Source of the DNA: CAMEON01 sp045531965
GTDB lineage: Bacteria > Bacillota > Clostridia > Oscillospirales > CAG-272
Assembly (NCBI GenBank): GCA_045531965.1
Contig: JAZSFA010000017.1
Span: forward strand, 17,166 to 81,165
Reading direction: 5' to 3'
DNA length: 64,000 bases
A program made the translations under genes and the position numbers. Positions 35,701 through 43,987 of this stretch are shown in pieces (the stretch's first letter is position 1; every line of letters starts with the position of its first letter). A model generated the notes under the pieces. It had not been told where the DNA came from. It searched no databases and saw only the letters and a program-made list of their open reading frames with translations.

Positions 35701-36304
35701 CAGCATCCATGTCTACCATTTCAGCCAAATCTGCAAAATCCCAGACCTCGATCTTCTGAATCTCGTGAGAGGTACGGAAACCGTCGAAGAAGTTCAGGAA
35801 GGGAACGCGGCCCTTGATGGTAGCCAGGTGAGCTACGGCACCCAGGTCCATAACTTCCTGTGGATTGGTCTCGGCCAGCATAGCAAAGCCGGTCTGACGG
35901 CAGGCGTAGACGTCGGAGTGATCGCCGAAGATATTCAGAGCGTGAGAAGCCACGCAACGGGCGGAGACGTGGAAGACGCAGGGGAGAAGCTCACCGGCGA
36001 TCTTGTACATGTTGGGGATCATCAGGAGCAGACCCTGAGATGCGGTGTAGGTGGTGGTCAGAGCACCTGCGTTCAGAGAACCGTGAACGGTACCTGCGGC
36101 GCCTGCCTCAGACTCCATCTCCATCACGTTGACGGTGGTGCCGAAGATGTTCTTCAGACCTTGTGCGGACCACTGGTCGACCCAGTCGGCCATAGGGCTG
36201 GAAGGTGTGATGGGGTAAATACCGGCCACTTCAGTAAAGGCATAGCTGACTGTAGCGGCTGCTTGGTTACCATCCATCGAAACCTTTTTTCTTACGATAG
36301 ACAT
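32717..36304 (-). CDS. nifJ: Pyruvate:ferredoxin (flavodoxin) oxidoreductase, single chain
   Basis: A 1195-residue homodimeric-type enzyme that splits pyruvate to acetyl-CoA and CO2 and reduces ferredoxin, central to fermenting anaerobes. The N-terminal pyruvate domain has YPITPSSPMAD; two [4Fe-4S] motifs follow (CLQCNQCSFVCP and CMGCTLCVKAC); the thiamine-diphosphate part has GDGWAYDIGFGGLDH and EVYSNTGGQASKSS, plus the CAGCAETSY cysteines of the third cluster. The ATG at 36304 has AGGAGG upstream; the earlier in-frame ATG at 36385 lies within the promoter leader. Antisense stop codons are almost absent, consistent with high expression. Confidence 0.96.
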   Translation of the reverse strand: MSIVRKKVSMDGNQAAATVSYAFTEVAGIYPITPSSPMADWVDQWSAQGLKNIFGTTVNVMEMESEAGAAGTVHGSLNAGALTTTYTASQGLLLMIPNMYKIAGELLPCVFHVSARCVASHALNIFGDHSDVYACRQTGFAMLAETNPQEVMDLGAVAHLATIKGRVPFLNFFDGFRTSHEIQKIEVWDFADLAEMVDMDAVAAFRSRALNPEHPVLRGSAQNGDIFFQNREACNRYYDALPAIVEEYMDKVNAKLGTDYKLFNYYGAPDADRVMIAMGSICDVAEEVIDYMMAQGEKVGLIKVRLYRPFCADKLIEAIPATCEKIAVLDRTKEPGSLGEPLYLDVVTALATHGIQKKVVGGRYGLGSKDTPPSSIFAVFANLAKDEPKANFTIGIVDDVTGCSLEETVAPDTAPAGTKACKFWGLGGDGTVGANKNSIKIIGDHTDKYIQAYFQYDSKKTNGITISHLRFGDTPIKSPYYINKADFVACHNQAYISRYDIVQDIKPGGTFLLDCNWSAEELNTNLPSAVKQYIAKNNIQFYTINATKLARDLGNAKVKNTVLQSAFFALASILPAAEAVEYMKYMATKSYLKKGQAIVDLNHAAIDAGAGAYTKIDVPAAWATCADDEAAAAKTCDRADLGAFVNNVVTPVNAMKGDSLPVSAFVDYVDGTFPQGSAAFEKRGVAVMVPEWIPENCLQCNQCSFVCPHATIRPFALTEEEAAEAPESSKFATRLVNKTYKFTMAVSPLDCMGCTLCVKACMANQAVDRKAAAAGQAPDPSKYALKMVPQASQADQQAAFDYCVAKVSEKTELINNTVKGSQFKQPLLEFSGSCAGCAETSYARLVTQLFGERMYISNATGCSSIWGGSAPATPYTVNRESGKGPAWANSLFEDNAEHGLGIALGQKAIRERLIAKVEEMMNSDKASDEFKAAAQAYLDTKDDGKANEAATKALVVELEKAAAEGCPVAPAILAEKDYLNKKSIWIFGGDGWAYDIGFGGLDHVLATGENVNVFVFDTEVYSNTGGQASKSSNIGQVAQFAAAGKAISKKNLAEIAMSYGYVYVAQVAMGADMNQLLKALTEAEAYNGPSLIIGYAPCEMHGVKGGMQNCQLEMKKAVDAGYWHLFRYNPTLENNKLSVDSKTPTGDYTAFIKSENRYARLAASNPERAEVLFNKAEAAAAAKYDRLERMKKLYE

Positions 36305-36413
36305 TGGTATATTCCTCCTATGAAATAATTTACTCGTAGCGTGGAAAATTGAAAACCTCTGAAAAATGGGGTGTAGATCATTCAATAGAGGTAAACGAAA
36401 TGTTCCACCCTAT

Positions 36414-36442
36414 ATTATATCATATTCGACTTAAAATGTAAA
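36414..36442 (-). promoter_or_regulatory. Promoter of the pyruvate:ferredoxin oxidoreductase gene
   Basis: Minus strand TTTACA (36442-36437), 17 bp, TATAAT (36419-36414), giving a leader of about 100 bases. Confidence 0.82.
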
Positions 36443-36501
36443 GAGATTTTTTTAAAAAATCAGTAAAAAATATTGTTACAGCATGAATTTTTTTCAAACC
36501 C

Positions 36502-36530
36502 TTGACGACACGGATGAGTTGTGATAAAAT
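36502..36530 (+). promoter_or_regulatory. mnmG promoter
   Basis: TTGACG (36502-36507), 17 bp, TAAAAT (36525-36530), facing away from the oxidoreductase promoter. Confidence 0.75.
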
Positions 36531-36591
36531 ATATTTTGGATATTTATGCTGAATTAGCATTATGATTTTAGGAGTTGAATAATAACACAAA

Positions 36592-38484
36592 ATGAATCAA
36601 AAAGATCATATTATAAATGAAATACCGACAAAAACAATGATTGCAGTTATTGGCGGCGGTCATGCCGGAGCCGAGGCTGCACTGGCTTCAGCCCGTTTGG
36701 GTTTAGATACCGTACTTTTTACATTGTCATTGGACGCTATTGGAAATTTGCCTTGCAATCCTTCCATAGGTGGTACTGCCAAAGGTCATTTGGTGTTTGA
36801 AATTGATGCTTTAGGCGGAGAAATGGGACGTGTTGCGGATGCTGTCACTTTACAGAGTAGGACGCTGAATTTAGGAAAAGGTGCTGCGGTACACTCCAAA
36901 AGAGTACAAGCAGATCGCCGAGCTTATCATCATTTGATGAAGCATACGTTGGAAACAACGGAGAATTTAAGAGTCGTACAAGCAGAAATTACCGAAATTT
37001 TGACACAGGATGGAGAAGTAATCGGTGTGGTTACGTCTCTTGGAGAGGCGTGGTCATGTCAAAAGGTCATAATTGCTACCGGTACGTCATTGGGCGGAAG
37101 AATTTTTGTCGGTGATAAAAATTACGCATCGGGTCCTGATCATTCGTTGCCCGCAAATCAGCTGACGGCTTGTCTCAAATCCTTGGGATTACCCATCATG
37201 CGTTTCAAAACCGGTACACCTGCGAGAATTAAACGTGAGAGTGTTGACCTTTCTGTATTAGAGGTGCAGAACGGCGAAGAAGAGATCATTCCTTTTTCCT
37301 CAAGAACACCTGAACATGCTTTTGATAACGTAAAACAGATCCCATGCCATATCGTTTATACAAATGCTGAAACGCATCGGATTATCTTGGAAAATATACA
37401 CCGTTCTGCCATGTATTCAGGTCAGATACATGGAACCGGTCCGCGATATTGCCCTTCTATTGAAGATAAGCTCAAGCGTTTTGCCGACAAGGAAAGGCAT
37501 CAGTTATTTGTAGAACCTGTTGGCTTAGATAATGAAGAACTATATCTGCAAGGTTTTTCTACGTCTCTACCGACCGATGTACAGCACCGTATGATTCGTA
37601 CTTTAAAGGGATTTGAGCACGCGCAGATTATGCGATATGCTTATGCCATTGAATACGACTGTATCGATCCTACCAGCCTATATGCGACATTAGAATGTAA
37701 GTTTATCAAAGGATTATATGGAGCCGGACAGTTCAACGGTACATCAGGTTATGAAGAGGCTGCCGCACAAGGGCTGATCGCGGGCATCAATGCTGCTCTG
37801 GCTTGTATGAATCGTGAACCATTGGTTTTGCAGAGATCAAGCAGTTATATTGGCACTTTGATCGACGATCTTGTGACAAAAGGTACAAATGAGCCGTACC
37901 GAATGATGACGTCAAGATCAGAATTTCGGTTGATTTTGCGACAGGATAACGCAGATATACGCCTGACCCCTATAGGGTATCATATTGGCCTTGTACCCGA
38001 AGATAGATATCAAAGGTTTTTGAAGAAAAAAAGTGAAGAGGAAGAAGAAAAAAAGCGTTTAACTTCGACGTATTTTTCACCGGAAAAGGTCAATCCTTTG
38101 CTTGAAAATTTAGGACTTGAGCCTGTTAAGTCAGGTATTTCGTTGAGCGAGCTTCTCAAAAGACCGCAGATCTCCTATGAAGACCTAAAAATTCTAGACA
38201 CAAAAAGACCACAGCTTGAAAAGGCCGTGATTAAAACTGTGGAGGTGGATTTAAAATATGACGGGTATATCAAGCGTGAGTTGGCTGAGGTTTCAAAGTT
38301 AGAAAAATTGGAAAGCAAAAAAATACCTGAAAATATCGATTATTCCACAATAAAAGGTCTACGCATAGAGGCAGGTCAGAAACTTGGTCAGATTAGACCT
38401 ATTACTATTGGACAAGCATCCAGAATCAGTGGAGTCAGTCCTGCGGATATAACGGTATTGCTGTTGTATTTAGGTATAAAATAA
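36592..38484 (+). CDS. mnmG: tRNA U34 carboxymethylaminomethyl-modifying enzyme MnmG
   Basis: A 630-residue FAD enzyme that, with MnmE, modifies the wobble uridine of several tRNAs. The FAD motif GGGHAGAEAA is near residue 22; PCNPSIGG carries the catalytic Cys; the second Cys is in YDCIDPTSL/TLECKF; C-terminal ITIGQASRISGVSPADI is typical. AGGAG is 17 bases before the ATG, an unusually long spacing. Its partner mnmE lies 10 kb away (48593) rather than adjacent as is usual. Confidence 0.96.
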   Translation: MNQKDHIINEIPTKTMIAVIGGGHAGAEAALASARLGLDTVLFTLSLDAIGNLPCNPSIGGTAKGHLVFEIDALGGEMGRVADAVTLQSRTLNLGKGAAVHSKRVQADRRAYHHLMKHTLETTENLRVVQAEITEILTQDGEVIGVVTSLGEAWSCQKVIIATGTSLGGRIFVGDKNYASGPDHSLPANQLTACLKSLGLPIMRFKTGTPARIKRESVDLSVLEVQNGEEEIIPFSSRTPEHAFDNVKQIPCHIVYTNAETHRIILENIHRSAMYSGQIHGTGPRYCPSIEDKLKRFADKERHQLFVEPVGLDNEELYLQGFSTSLPTDVQHRMIRTLKGFEHAQIMRYAYAIEYDCIDPTSLYATLECKFIKGLYGAGQFNGTSGYEEAAAQGLIAGINAALACMNREPLVLQRSSSYIGTLIDDLVTKGTNEPYRMMTSRSEFRLILRQDNADIRLTPIGYHIGLVPEDRYQRFLKKKSEEEEEKKRLTSTYFSPEKVNPLLENLGLEPVKSGISLSELLKRPQISYEDLKILDTKRPQLEKAVIKTVEVDLKYDGYIKRELAEVSKLEKLESKKIPENIDYSTIKGLRIEAGQKLGQIRPITIGQASRISGVSPADITVLLLYLGIK

Positions 38485-38493
38485 GGAGACAAC

Positions 38494-39222
38494 ATGGATT
38501 ATACAAGTTTTGAAAAAAATATATATCAAAATTTTGAATCAAACGGATTAACCCCATATTTGAATGACGATGTTGTTTTAAAATTTTATCGCTTAACCTT
38601 GCAAATGCTTGAGACAAATCAAGTGATGAACATAACAGCACTGACCACAGTGGAAAAAATTATTCCCTTGCATTATGCTGATTCTGTTAAAGCAGCCGAA
38701 TGGATTCCCCAAAATGCCTACGTTGCTGATATCGGCTGTGGAGGTGGTTTTCCAATATTACCTTTGGCTATCGTCAGACCTGATTTAAATATTGTTGGTA
38801 TTGACAGTACCACAAAAAAGGCGCGATATGTGAGTGAAGTTGCTGAAAAACTCGAATTATCTGCAATCGCTATTGCAGGTCGCGCAGAAAGCTCGGATAT
38901 ACAGAATGAATATAGAGAAGTATTTGATATCGTTATATCCCGCGCTGTTGCAAGACTGAATATACTGGATGAGCTTTGTATACCTTTTGCTAAAGTTGGA
39001 GGAAAATTCATTGCCTTAAAAGGAGCAGCCGGCTACGAAGAACTTAAAGAAGCCGAAGAAGGAATACAAAAATTAGGTGGAAAAATGAACTGTATTCACG
39101 AGTACGATTTGCACACGTATACTGAAGCCGAAAAGCGAGTTGCTATTATTATTGAAAAAGTTTTAAAAACAAAAAGAGAATTTCCGCGAGCTTTCAGTGC
39201 AATGAAGAAAAAACCATTATAA
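38494..39222 (+). CDS. rsmG: 16S rRNA G527 methyltransferase RsmG
   Basis: A 242-residue SAM-dependent methyltransferase that makes m7G527 in 16S rRNA. The SAM motif DIGCGGGFPILPLAI (about residues 77-91), GIDSTTKKARYV and the acidic VISRAVARL are in place. It follows mnmG by nine bases behind AAGGAG and is ended by a hairpin overlapping the first parS. Confidence 0.95.
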   Translation: MDYTSFEKNIYQNFESNGLTPYLNDDVVLKFYRLTLQMLETNQVMNITALTTVEKIIPLHYADSVKAAEWIPQNAYVADIGCGGGFPILPLAIVRPDLNIVGIDSTTKKARYVSEVAEKLELSAIAIAGRAESSDIQNEYREVFDIVISRAVARLNILDELCIPFAKVGGKFIALKGAAGYEELKEAEEGIQKLGGKMNCIHEYDLHTYTEAEKRVAIIIEKVLKTKREFPRAFSAMKKKPL

Positions 39223-39224
39223 AA

Positions 39225-39240
39225 TGTTTCACGTGAAACA
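39225..39240. other. parS: parS site 1
   Basis: TGTTTCACGTGAAACA, a perfect 16-bp palindrome matching the Bacillus parS consensus bound by Spo0J/ParB. Confidence 0.95.
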
Positions 39241-39272
39241 CAGAGTCAAATGTTTGGCTCTGTGTTTTTTAT
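39238..39272 (+). terminator. rsmG terminator
   Basis: Stem ACACAGAGTC with GGCTCTGTGT, eight-base loop and T6, overlapping the end of parS 1. Confidence 0.85.
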
Positions 39273-39277
39273 TATAA

Positions 39278-39293
39278 TGTTTCACGTGAAACA
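39278..39293. other. parS: parS site 2
   Basis: Identical TGTTTCACGTGAAACA palindrome, 53 bp from site 1. Confidence 0.95.
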
Positions 39294-39336
39294 TGATAAA
39301 TACATCGTGCTGCAAAATTTTCAAAACAATCACAAT

Positions 39337-39352
39337 TGTTTCACGTGAAACA
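39337..39352. other. parS: parS site 3
   Basis: Identical TGTTTCACGTGAAACA palindrome, 59 bp from site 2 and 22 bp before the parA -35 box, so ParB may also affect parA transcription. Confidence 0.95.
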
Positions 39353-39374
39353 ACAATAATTTTCTAATAACCTA

Positions 39375-39403
39375 TTGAAAAGAATGAGAAAATGTGATAT
39401 ACT
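39375..39403 (+). promoter_or_regulatory. parA promoter
   Basis: TTGAAA (39375-39380), 17 bp, TATACT (39398-39403). Confidence 0.75.
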
Positions 39404-39441
39404 TTATATGTATTATTACAGAACAAAGGAGTTTATTAAAA

Positions 39442-40206
39442 ATGGGCAAAATCATATCCTTTGCTAACCAAAAAGGCGGTGTGGGTAAAACAACATCCGC
39501 TGTAAATATTGCCGCATCTCTCGGTATTTTGGGATACAAAACACTTTTGGTGGATTTAGATCCTCAGGGAAATGCCACGAGCGGCGTTGGTATAGCTAAA
39601 AAAGGCTTGAAGTACACAATCAAAGACATTTTGGCTCAAGATGTCAATGCCAAAGAAGTGATTTTAAATACATCATATGAAAACCTTTTTTTGATTCCGT
39701 CAAATATTACTTTGGCGGGCGCTGAATTTGACTTATTTCAAGAAGAAGAAAACCCTCAAAACGTCATGAAAAATGCATTTGCGGAAATCAAAAATGAGTA
39801 TGATTACATTATCATTGACTGCCCTCCTTCACTGGGTATGTTGACTGTCAACTCTTTAACAGCAAGTGATGGAGTTGTTATTCCTATGCAATGCGAATTT
39901 TACGCTTTGGAAGGTTTGTCCCAATTGATGATCACCATTGGTAAAATCAAAACACATTATAATAATATGCTGAATGTTACCGGAATACTGATCACCATGT
40001 ACACAAATCGGCTCTTGCTTACACAACAGGTTAAAAGTGAACTGAAAAAGCATTATGCAGGAAAACTCTTTGAAACCCCTATTTCCCGTGGTGTCAAGCT
40101 TTCCGAGGCTCCGGGATTTGGCAAGCCTGTCTATTATCATGACAAACATTCAAAAGGTGCCAATGAATATATCTCTGTAGCTCACGAACTTTCTACACGT
40201 ATTTAA
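39442..40206 (+). CDS. parA: Chromosome partitioning ATPase ParA (Soj)
   Basis: A 254-residue deviant-Walker ATPase that moves origins with ParB and influences DnaA. The KGGVGKTT motif (about residues 11-18) carries the signature Lys, Walker A' DLDPQGNAT and Walker B YIIIDCPPSLG follow. The ATG at 39442 is chosen after AAAGGAG; an upstream in-frame ATG at 39394 overlaps the -10 box. It directly precedes parB. Confidence 0.96.
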   Translation: MGKIISFANQKGGVGKTTSAVNIAASLGILGYKTLLVDLDPQGNATSGVGIAKKGLKYTIKDILAQDVNAKEVILNTSYENLFLIPSNITLAGAEFDLFQEEENPQNVMKNAFAEIKNEYDYIIIDCPPSLGMLTVNSLTASDGVVIPMQCEFYALEGLSQLMITIGKIKTHYNNMLNVTGILITMYTNRLLLTQQVKSELKKHYAGKLFETPISRGVKLSEAPGFGKPVYYHDKHSKGANEYISVAHELSTRI

Positions 40207-40223
40207 TAATAAGGAGAATTAAC

Positions 40224-41135
40224 ATGGCAAAAAAACAAAGTGGATTGGGAAGAGACTTTTATTCTCTGTTTGATGATAATAATATTGTTCCCGAAAATAA
40301 ATCCGTGGAAATGATTTCGATCAGCCGCATTGAACCCAGAAAAGATCAGCCTAGAAAAGATTTTGATCAGACAGCTTTACAAGCATTGGCAGATTCTATC
40401 TCTATTCATGGTGTAATTCAACCGATTATTGTCAGAAACTTGGGCTTGAACGGCGGCATGTTTGCAGAATCTTACGAGATTATCGCGGGTGAACGCCGCT
40501 GGAGAGCCGCAAAAATGGCGGGGCTTTCTGAAATTCCCACAGTTGTTATCACGGGAGATGACCTGAAAATGGCTCAGATTTCTCTGATTGAGAATATGCA
40601 AAGAATGGATCTAAATACCATTGAAGAAGCAAAAGCCTTTAAGGTTCTTTTAGAAAAGTACAAAATGACGCAAGAAGATCTTTCAAAACAGGTGGGTATC
40701 AGCCGTTCGGCTATTGCTAATATCATTAGACTTTTGGAGCTACCCGAGGATGTGCAAACGCTTTTGAGAGAAGGAAAATTGTCCATGGGACATGCGAGAG
40801 CACTTTTGGGGTTGACATATCAGGAAGATATGCTGCAATTGGCACAAAAGATCGTTGAAAAAGAGCTTTCTGTAAGAGAAGTTGAACGAATGGTCAAACA
40901 GCTGAACGCTGCTCAAAACGAAGACGTCTCTGAAGAAAGCAGTGATGAGGATGTCCAAAAAATGCAGAAAAAGATCCATATGAAGGATCTTGAGCAAAAG
41001 GTTCAGACAAGAATGGGTCGTAAAGTCAGAATTACACAGACCAATCGAAAGAAAACAGTCGAGTTGACATTTGAAGACGATAGAGACCTTGAGGATCTTT
41101 TGAAGCTGATTGCCGGCGAAGATATATTTGAATAA
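40224..41135 (+). CDS. parB: Chromosome partitioning protein ParB (Spo0J)
   Basis: A 303-residue CTP-dependent DNA clamp that loads at parS. Box I-like RIEPRKDQPRKDFD, IHGVIQPIIV, the CTP motif GERRWRAAKM, and the helix-turn-helix SKQVGISRSAIANIIRLLELPE are in order, followed by a C-terminal dimerisation domain. Eighteen bases separate it from parA, behind AAGGAGAA. Confidence 0.96.
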   Translation: MAKKQSGLGRDFYSLFDDNNIVPENKSVEMISISRIEPRKDQPRKDFDQTALQALADSISIHGVIQPIIVRNLGLNGGMFAESYEIIAGERRWRAAKMAGLSEIPTVVITGDDLKMAQISLIENMQRMDLNTIEEAKAFKVLLEKYKMTQEDLSKQVGISRSAIANIIRLLELPEDVQTLLREGKLSMGHARALLGLTYQEDMLQLAQKIVEKELSVREVERMVKQLNAAQNEDVSEESSDEDVQKMQKKIHMKDLEQKVQTRMGRKVRITQTNRKKTVELTFEDDRDLEDLLKLIAGEDIFE

Positions 41136-41173
41136 ATTATGAATAATTTTAATTAAAAGGGGGGGCGAAAAGG

Positions 41174-41863
41174 ATGAATCAAATATTGAGCAAAATCAGA
41201 TTTTTGTCCGGAAAAATGTCTCTCTGGGAAGAACTATGGGCTTATCTTGAAGGAAAATACTTTTCTGTTGATCTTGGACGGTATGAGCATATCAATATGG
41301 GATCAGGCACGCTGATCAATCTCAGAAACGTTATTTTGGGTATTTGCGCCGGTATCATCATCGCATCTATTGTATCAGCTTATGATAAAAATATGCTGGG
41401 TAAGTTTGTACGAAAAATCATCAAGGACGAATGCTTGTGGCCTGAGAAAGCAAAAACTTTGGCTGAATTGGGTTTTGAAAATAACTATTTTGTCAGAACG
41501 AGTTTAAAACAGCATCATGGTATTCTTGGAAAAGTCGTAAAATGTGTGGAAAGGGAAGCCCATGAAGCTGAAACTAAGGCTATGTTGGAGCAATATATTG
41601 AAAAAACAGGAAGTGAAAACGGATTCATTGAAAATAAGTTTGAACAAAATTTGAACGAATGTCACTTTTATATTCCGGACGAGGAGCATTATGCGGCTGA
41701 TATTCGCTTTGACAACAAAGGTTCGGGCTGGCGTGCCTTTTTGCTGGTGATCATCATTACCGTTATCATAGCCATACTTGTCTGCTTCTTGCTTCCCGAT
41801 ATGATACAATTGGTAGACAATATGATCGATATACTCCAAGGTGATGATCATATCTTACATTAA
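41174..41863 (+). CDS. Membrane protein of unknown function downstream of parB
   Basis: A 229-residue protein with two hydrophobic segments, about residues 50-70 (ILGICAGIIIASIVSAY) and 190-212 (FLLVIIITVIIAILVCFLLP). The stretch between is charged and mostly helical, so it is probably cytoplasmic. It begins behind GGGGG/AAAAGG and is 38 bases from parB; the next gene starts 13 bases after it. Position beside parAB suggests a chromosome or envelope role, but no motif supports this. Confidence 0.7.
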   Translation: MNQILSKIRFLSGKMSLWEELWAYLEGKYFSVDLGRYEHINMGSGTLINLRNVILGICAGIIIASIVSAYDKNMLGKFVRKIIKDECLWPEKAKTLAELGFENNYFVRTSLKQHHGILGKVVKCVEREAHEAETKAMLEQYIEKTGSENGFIENKFEQNLNECHFYIPDEEHYAADIRFDNKGSGWRAFLLVIIITVIIAILVCFLLPDMIQLVDNMIDILQGDDHILH

Positions 41864-41876
41864 AGAGGAAACAGAC

Positions 41877-42578
41877 ATGAATTTACAACATAAAAGACCC
41901 AAAATCGGAATGATGCCTTCTCGAAATGAGGGTATATTACAGGCAAATCATACATACATCAATGCCATCTGGAGAGCCGGCGGTTGGTGCATTCCGTTAG
42001 GATATACAGAAGATGAAGAGCAGCTTGTCGCATATACGGAGCTTTGTGACGGCTTTCTCTTTTCCGGAGGTGTAGATGTACATCCTAAGCATTATGGTGA
42101 GGATATCACGGGAGAAAATGTGGAAGTTGATGAGGTCAGAGACGCTTTTGAAACCAAAATATTTCCACATGTGCTGGCAACAAATAAACCTGTATTTGGC
42201 ATTTGCAGAGGCATACAAATCATGAATGTATGTCTTGGAGGTACGTTATATCAGCACATCACAGATCATCGTCAAAGTGATCCCGGATATATTCGACATC
42301 AGAAGCTTATCTTAGATAAGGAAGGTCACTTCTATCAATTGGTGGGTGCCGACGAGATCTACGTCAATTCATTCCACCATCAGAATATCAAACAGCTCGC
42401 ACCGGGGCTGGTTATTGAGGCTGTGAGTGAGGATGGCTATATTGAAGCTGTTCGAGATCCGAAACATCCTTTTTTCTTCGGCGTACAATTTCATCCTGAA
42501 ATTTACATGGGTAGAGAAGATGACGATCATTCACACCTTCTTTTCAAAGCTTTTATTGATGCGTGCAAGGAAAAATAA
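41877..42578 (+). CDS. Class I glutamine amidotransferase-like hydrolase (PuuD type)
   Basis: A 233-residue peptidase C26 enzyme of the gamma-glutamyl-GABA hydrolase group. The nucleophile is the Cys of GICRGIQIMN; the partner His and Glu are in VQFHPE; FSGGVDVHPKHYGE forms the oxyanion region. It likely cleaves gamma-glutamyl amides. The ATG at 41877 follows AGAGGAAA; the earlier ATG at 41841 lies inside the previous gene. Confidence 0.88.
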   Translation: MNLQHKRPKIGMMPSRNEGILQANHTYINAIWRAGGWCIPLGYTEDEEQLVAYTELCDGFLFSGGVDVHPKHYGEDITGENVEVDEVRDAFETKIFPHVLATNKPVFGICRGIQIMNVCLGGTLYQHITDHRQSDPGYIRHQKLILDKEGHFYQLVGADEIYVNSFHHQNIKQLAPGLVIEAVSEDGYIEAVRDPKHPFFFGVQFHPEIYMGREDDDHSHLLFKAFIDACKEK

Positions 42579-42581
42579 CAG

Positions 42582-42609
42582 AAAAACCGCTGTGATCACA
42601 GCGGTTTTT
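42582..42609. terminator. Bidirectional terminator between convergent genes
   Basis: A 14-bp palindromic stem (AAAAACCGCTGTGA with its complement) serving the gene ending at 42578 and the minus-strand gene ending at 42626. Confidence 0.85.
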
Positions 42610-42625
42610 CTATAATTAACATGGA

Positions 42626-43102
42626 TTATTCTTCATCCTCAACAGAACCGTCAATGGATTTCAGATCGTCCGCATCAACAATACAAGTGAACTTTTCATT
42701 GCAAGCAGGACAACAGAGTTCTTCGGGATCAATAGATGCGTCAACGTTTACGATTGCGCCGCAAGAAGGGCAAATGATCTCGTAACGCTCATCTTCATCA
42801 TCAAAATCTTCGTCAATATCGCAATCACAGCAGCAATTATCACAGTCGCCATCGCAATCAAAGTCCAGATCATCGTCATCGTCGTCGAGATCCAGTAGAA
42901 CCTCTTCTACGTCGCCAAGATCAGAATCAAGCTCTTCGCAGTAATCCTCAAGATCACTCATTTTGGACTGCATATCAACGATGGTGTCAGCCATTTCTTC
43001 CACAAGATCCAAAAGGGCAAGAATAACTTTTGCTTCCTTGGTATTGCCTTCCAGTTCCAAACCGGCGCAAAGACCCTTCACATAAGCGGCTTTCTTGATC
43101 AT
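42626..43102 (-). CDS. CD1247-type protein with acidic middle and zinc ribbon
   Basis: A 158-residue protein. The N-terminal helix-rich part (MIKKAAYVKGLCAGLEL) fits the CD1247 N-terminal domain family of Clostridia, function unknown. A very acidic middle contains a cysteine-rich stretch (DCDNCCCDCD), and the C-terminus is a zinc ribbon (CPSCGAI and CCPACNE). The ATG at 43102 has AAAGGAGGATC upstream and is preferred over 43129. It follows the EF-P gene by 26 bases, so the two are likely co-transcribed. Confidence 0.82.
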   Translation of the reverse strand: MIKKAAYVKGLCAGLELEGNTKEAKVILALLDLVEEMADTIVDMQSKMSDLEDYCEELDSDLGDVEEVLLDLDDDDDDLDFDCDGDCDNCCCDCDIDEDFDDEDERYEIICPSCGAIVNVDASIDPEELCCPACNEKFTCIVDADDLKSIDGSVEDEE

Positions 43103-43128
43103 AGCAAGATCCTCCTTTAAAGGTGACA

Positions 43129-43692
43129 TCAGCTGTTAGCGCGGGACAGATACTCACCGGTACGGGTGTCGATCTTCAGCTTCTCACCAATGTTGATGAA
43201 CAGGGGAACCTTAACCACAGCACCGGTTTCCAGAGTAGCTTCCTTCAGGGTGTTGGTAGCGGTGTTGCCTGCAAAGCCGGGCTCGGTATCGGTAACCTCA
43301 AGCTCAACAAATGTGGGAGGCTCTACGCCCAGAATACGGCCCTTATAGGATCTGATCTGGCACATCATTTCTTCCTTAACAAAGCGGAAGTTATCGCCAA
43401 CCTGATCGCGGGTGATGAGGGTCTCTTCCCAGGTTTCGGTATCCATGAAGTGGTAGAGATCGCCATCGTCGTAGGAATACTGCATTTCCTTGCGCTCAAC
43501 GTAAGCGTTCTCAAACTTATCCGTGGGGTTGAAAGTTCTCTCAGTGACAGAACCGGTCATGATGTTCTTCAGCTTCGTACGAACGAAAGCCGCACCCTTA
43601 CCGGGCTTTACGTGCTGAAATTCAATGACCTGATAAACGTCGCCGTCCATTTCAAAGGACAGACCGTTTTTAAAATCGCCAGCTACTACCAT
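43129..43692 (-). CDS. efp: Translation elongation factor P
   Basis: A 187-residue factor that rescues ribosomes stalled on polyproline. The KOW-like domain starts MVVAGDFKNGL; the loop KPGKGAAFV carries the conserved modifiable Lys position; the central and C-terminal OB domains end with GEYLSRA. The ATG at 43692 follows GGAGG, while the earlier in-frame ATG at 43773 lies inside the promoter. No EpmA/YmfI-type modifier is in the window. Confidence 0.96.
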   Translation of the reverse strand: MVVAGDFKNGLSFEMDGDVYQVIEFQHVKPGKGAAFVRTKLKNIMTGSVTERTFNPTDKFENAYVERKEMQYSYDDGDLYHFMDTETWEETLITRDQVGDNFRFVKEEMMCQIRSYKGRILGVEPPTFVELEVTDTEPGFAGNTATNTLKEATLETGAVVKVPLFINIGEKLKIDTRTGEYLSRANS

Positions 43693-43774
43693 TTTGGTAA
43701 TCCTCCAAAAAATTATTTTACTCTTTTCCGTCAAATTTGACCGAGCAGAATAAGGGATTTTATACTTACTCACT

Positions 43775-43803
43775 ATTATACACTATTTTTTCTTGATTTT
43801 CAA
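43775..43803 (-). promoter_or_regulatory. efp promoter
   Basis: Minus strand TTGAAA (43803-43798), 17 bp, TATAAT (43780-43775). The following 43804-43957 shows only T- and A-rich sequence without further structure I can support. Confidence 0.8.
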
Positions 43804-43957
43804 GGGGGTTTCGGGATTTTTTTGTGAAACCTTGGGATTTTTTTTTGTAAAATCGTTATTTTGTCATGATAAACCTTGTGAGTCGTCTGACTTTTTGTGC
43901 GAAAAATAAAAAAAGCGGCTTTCTATCGAAAAAATCAAAAAAAATAGCAAAAACCCC

Positions 43958-43987
43958 TTGACAAAGCAGGCACTTTTGAGGTATAAT
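43958..43987 (+). promoter_or_regulatory. rpmH promoter
   Basis: TTGACA (43958-43963), 18 bp, TATAAT (43982-43987). Confidence 0.82.

Noticed and set aside
34178..36328. A 716-codon plus-strand open frame
   Set aside because: It is antisense to the pyruvate:ferredoxin oxidoreductase gene with no independent signals.
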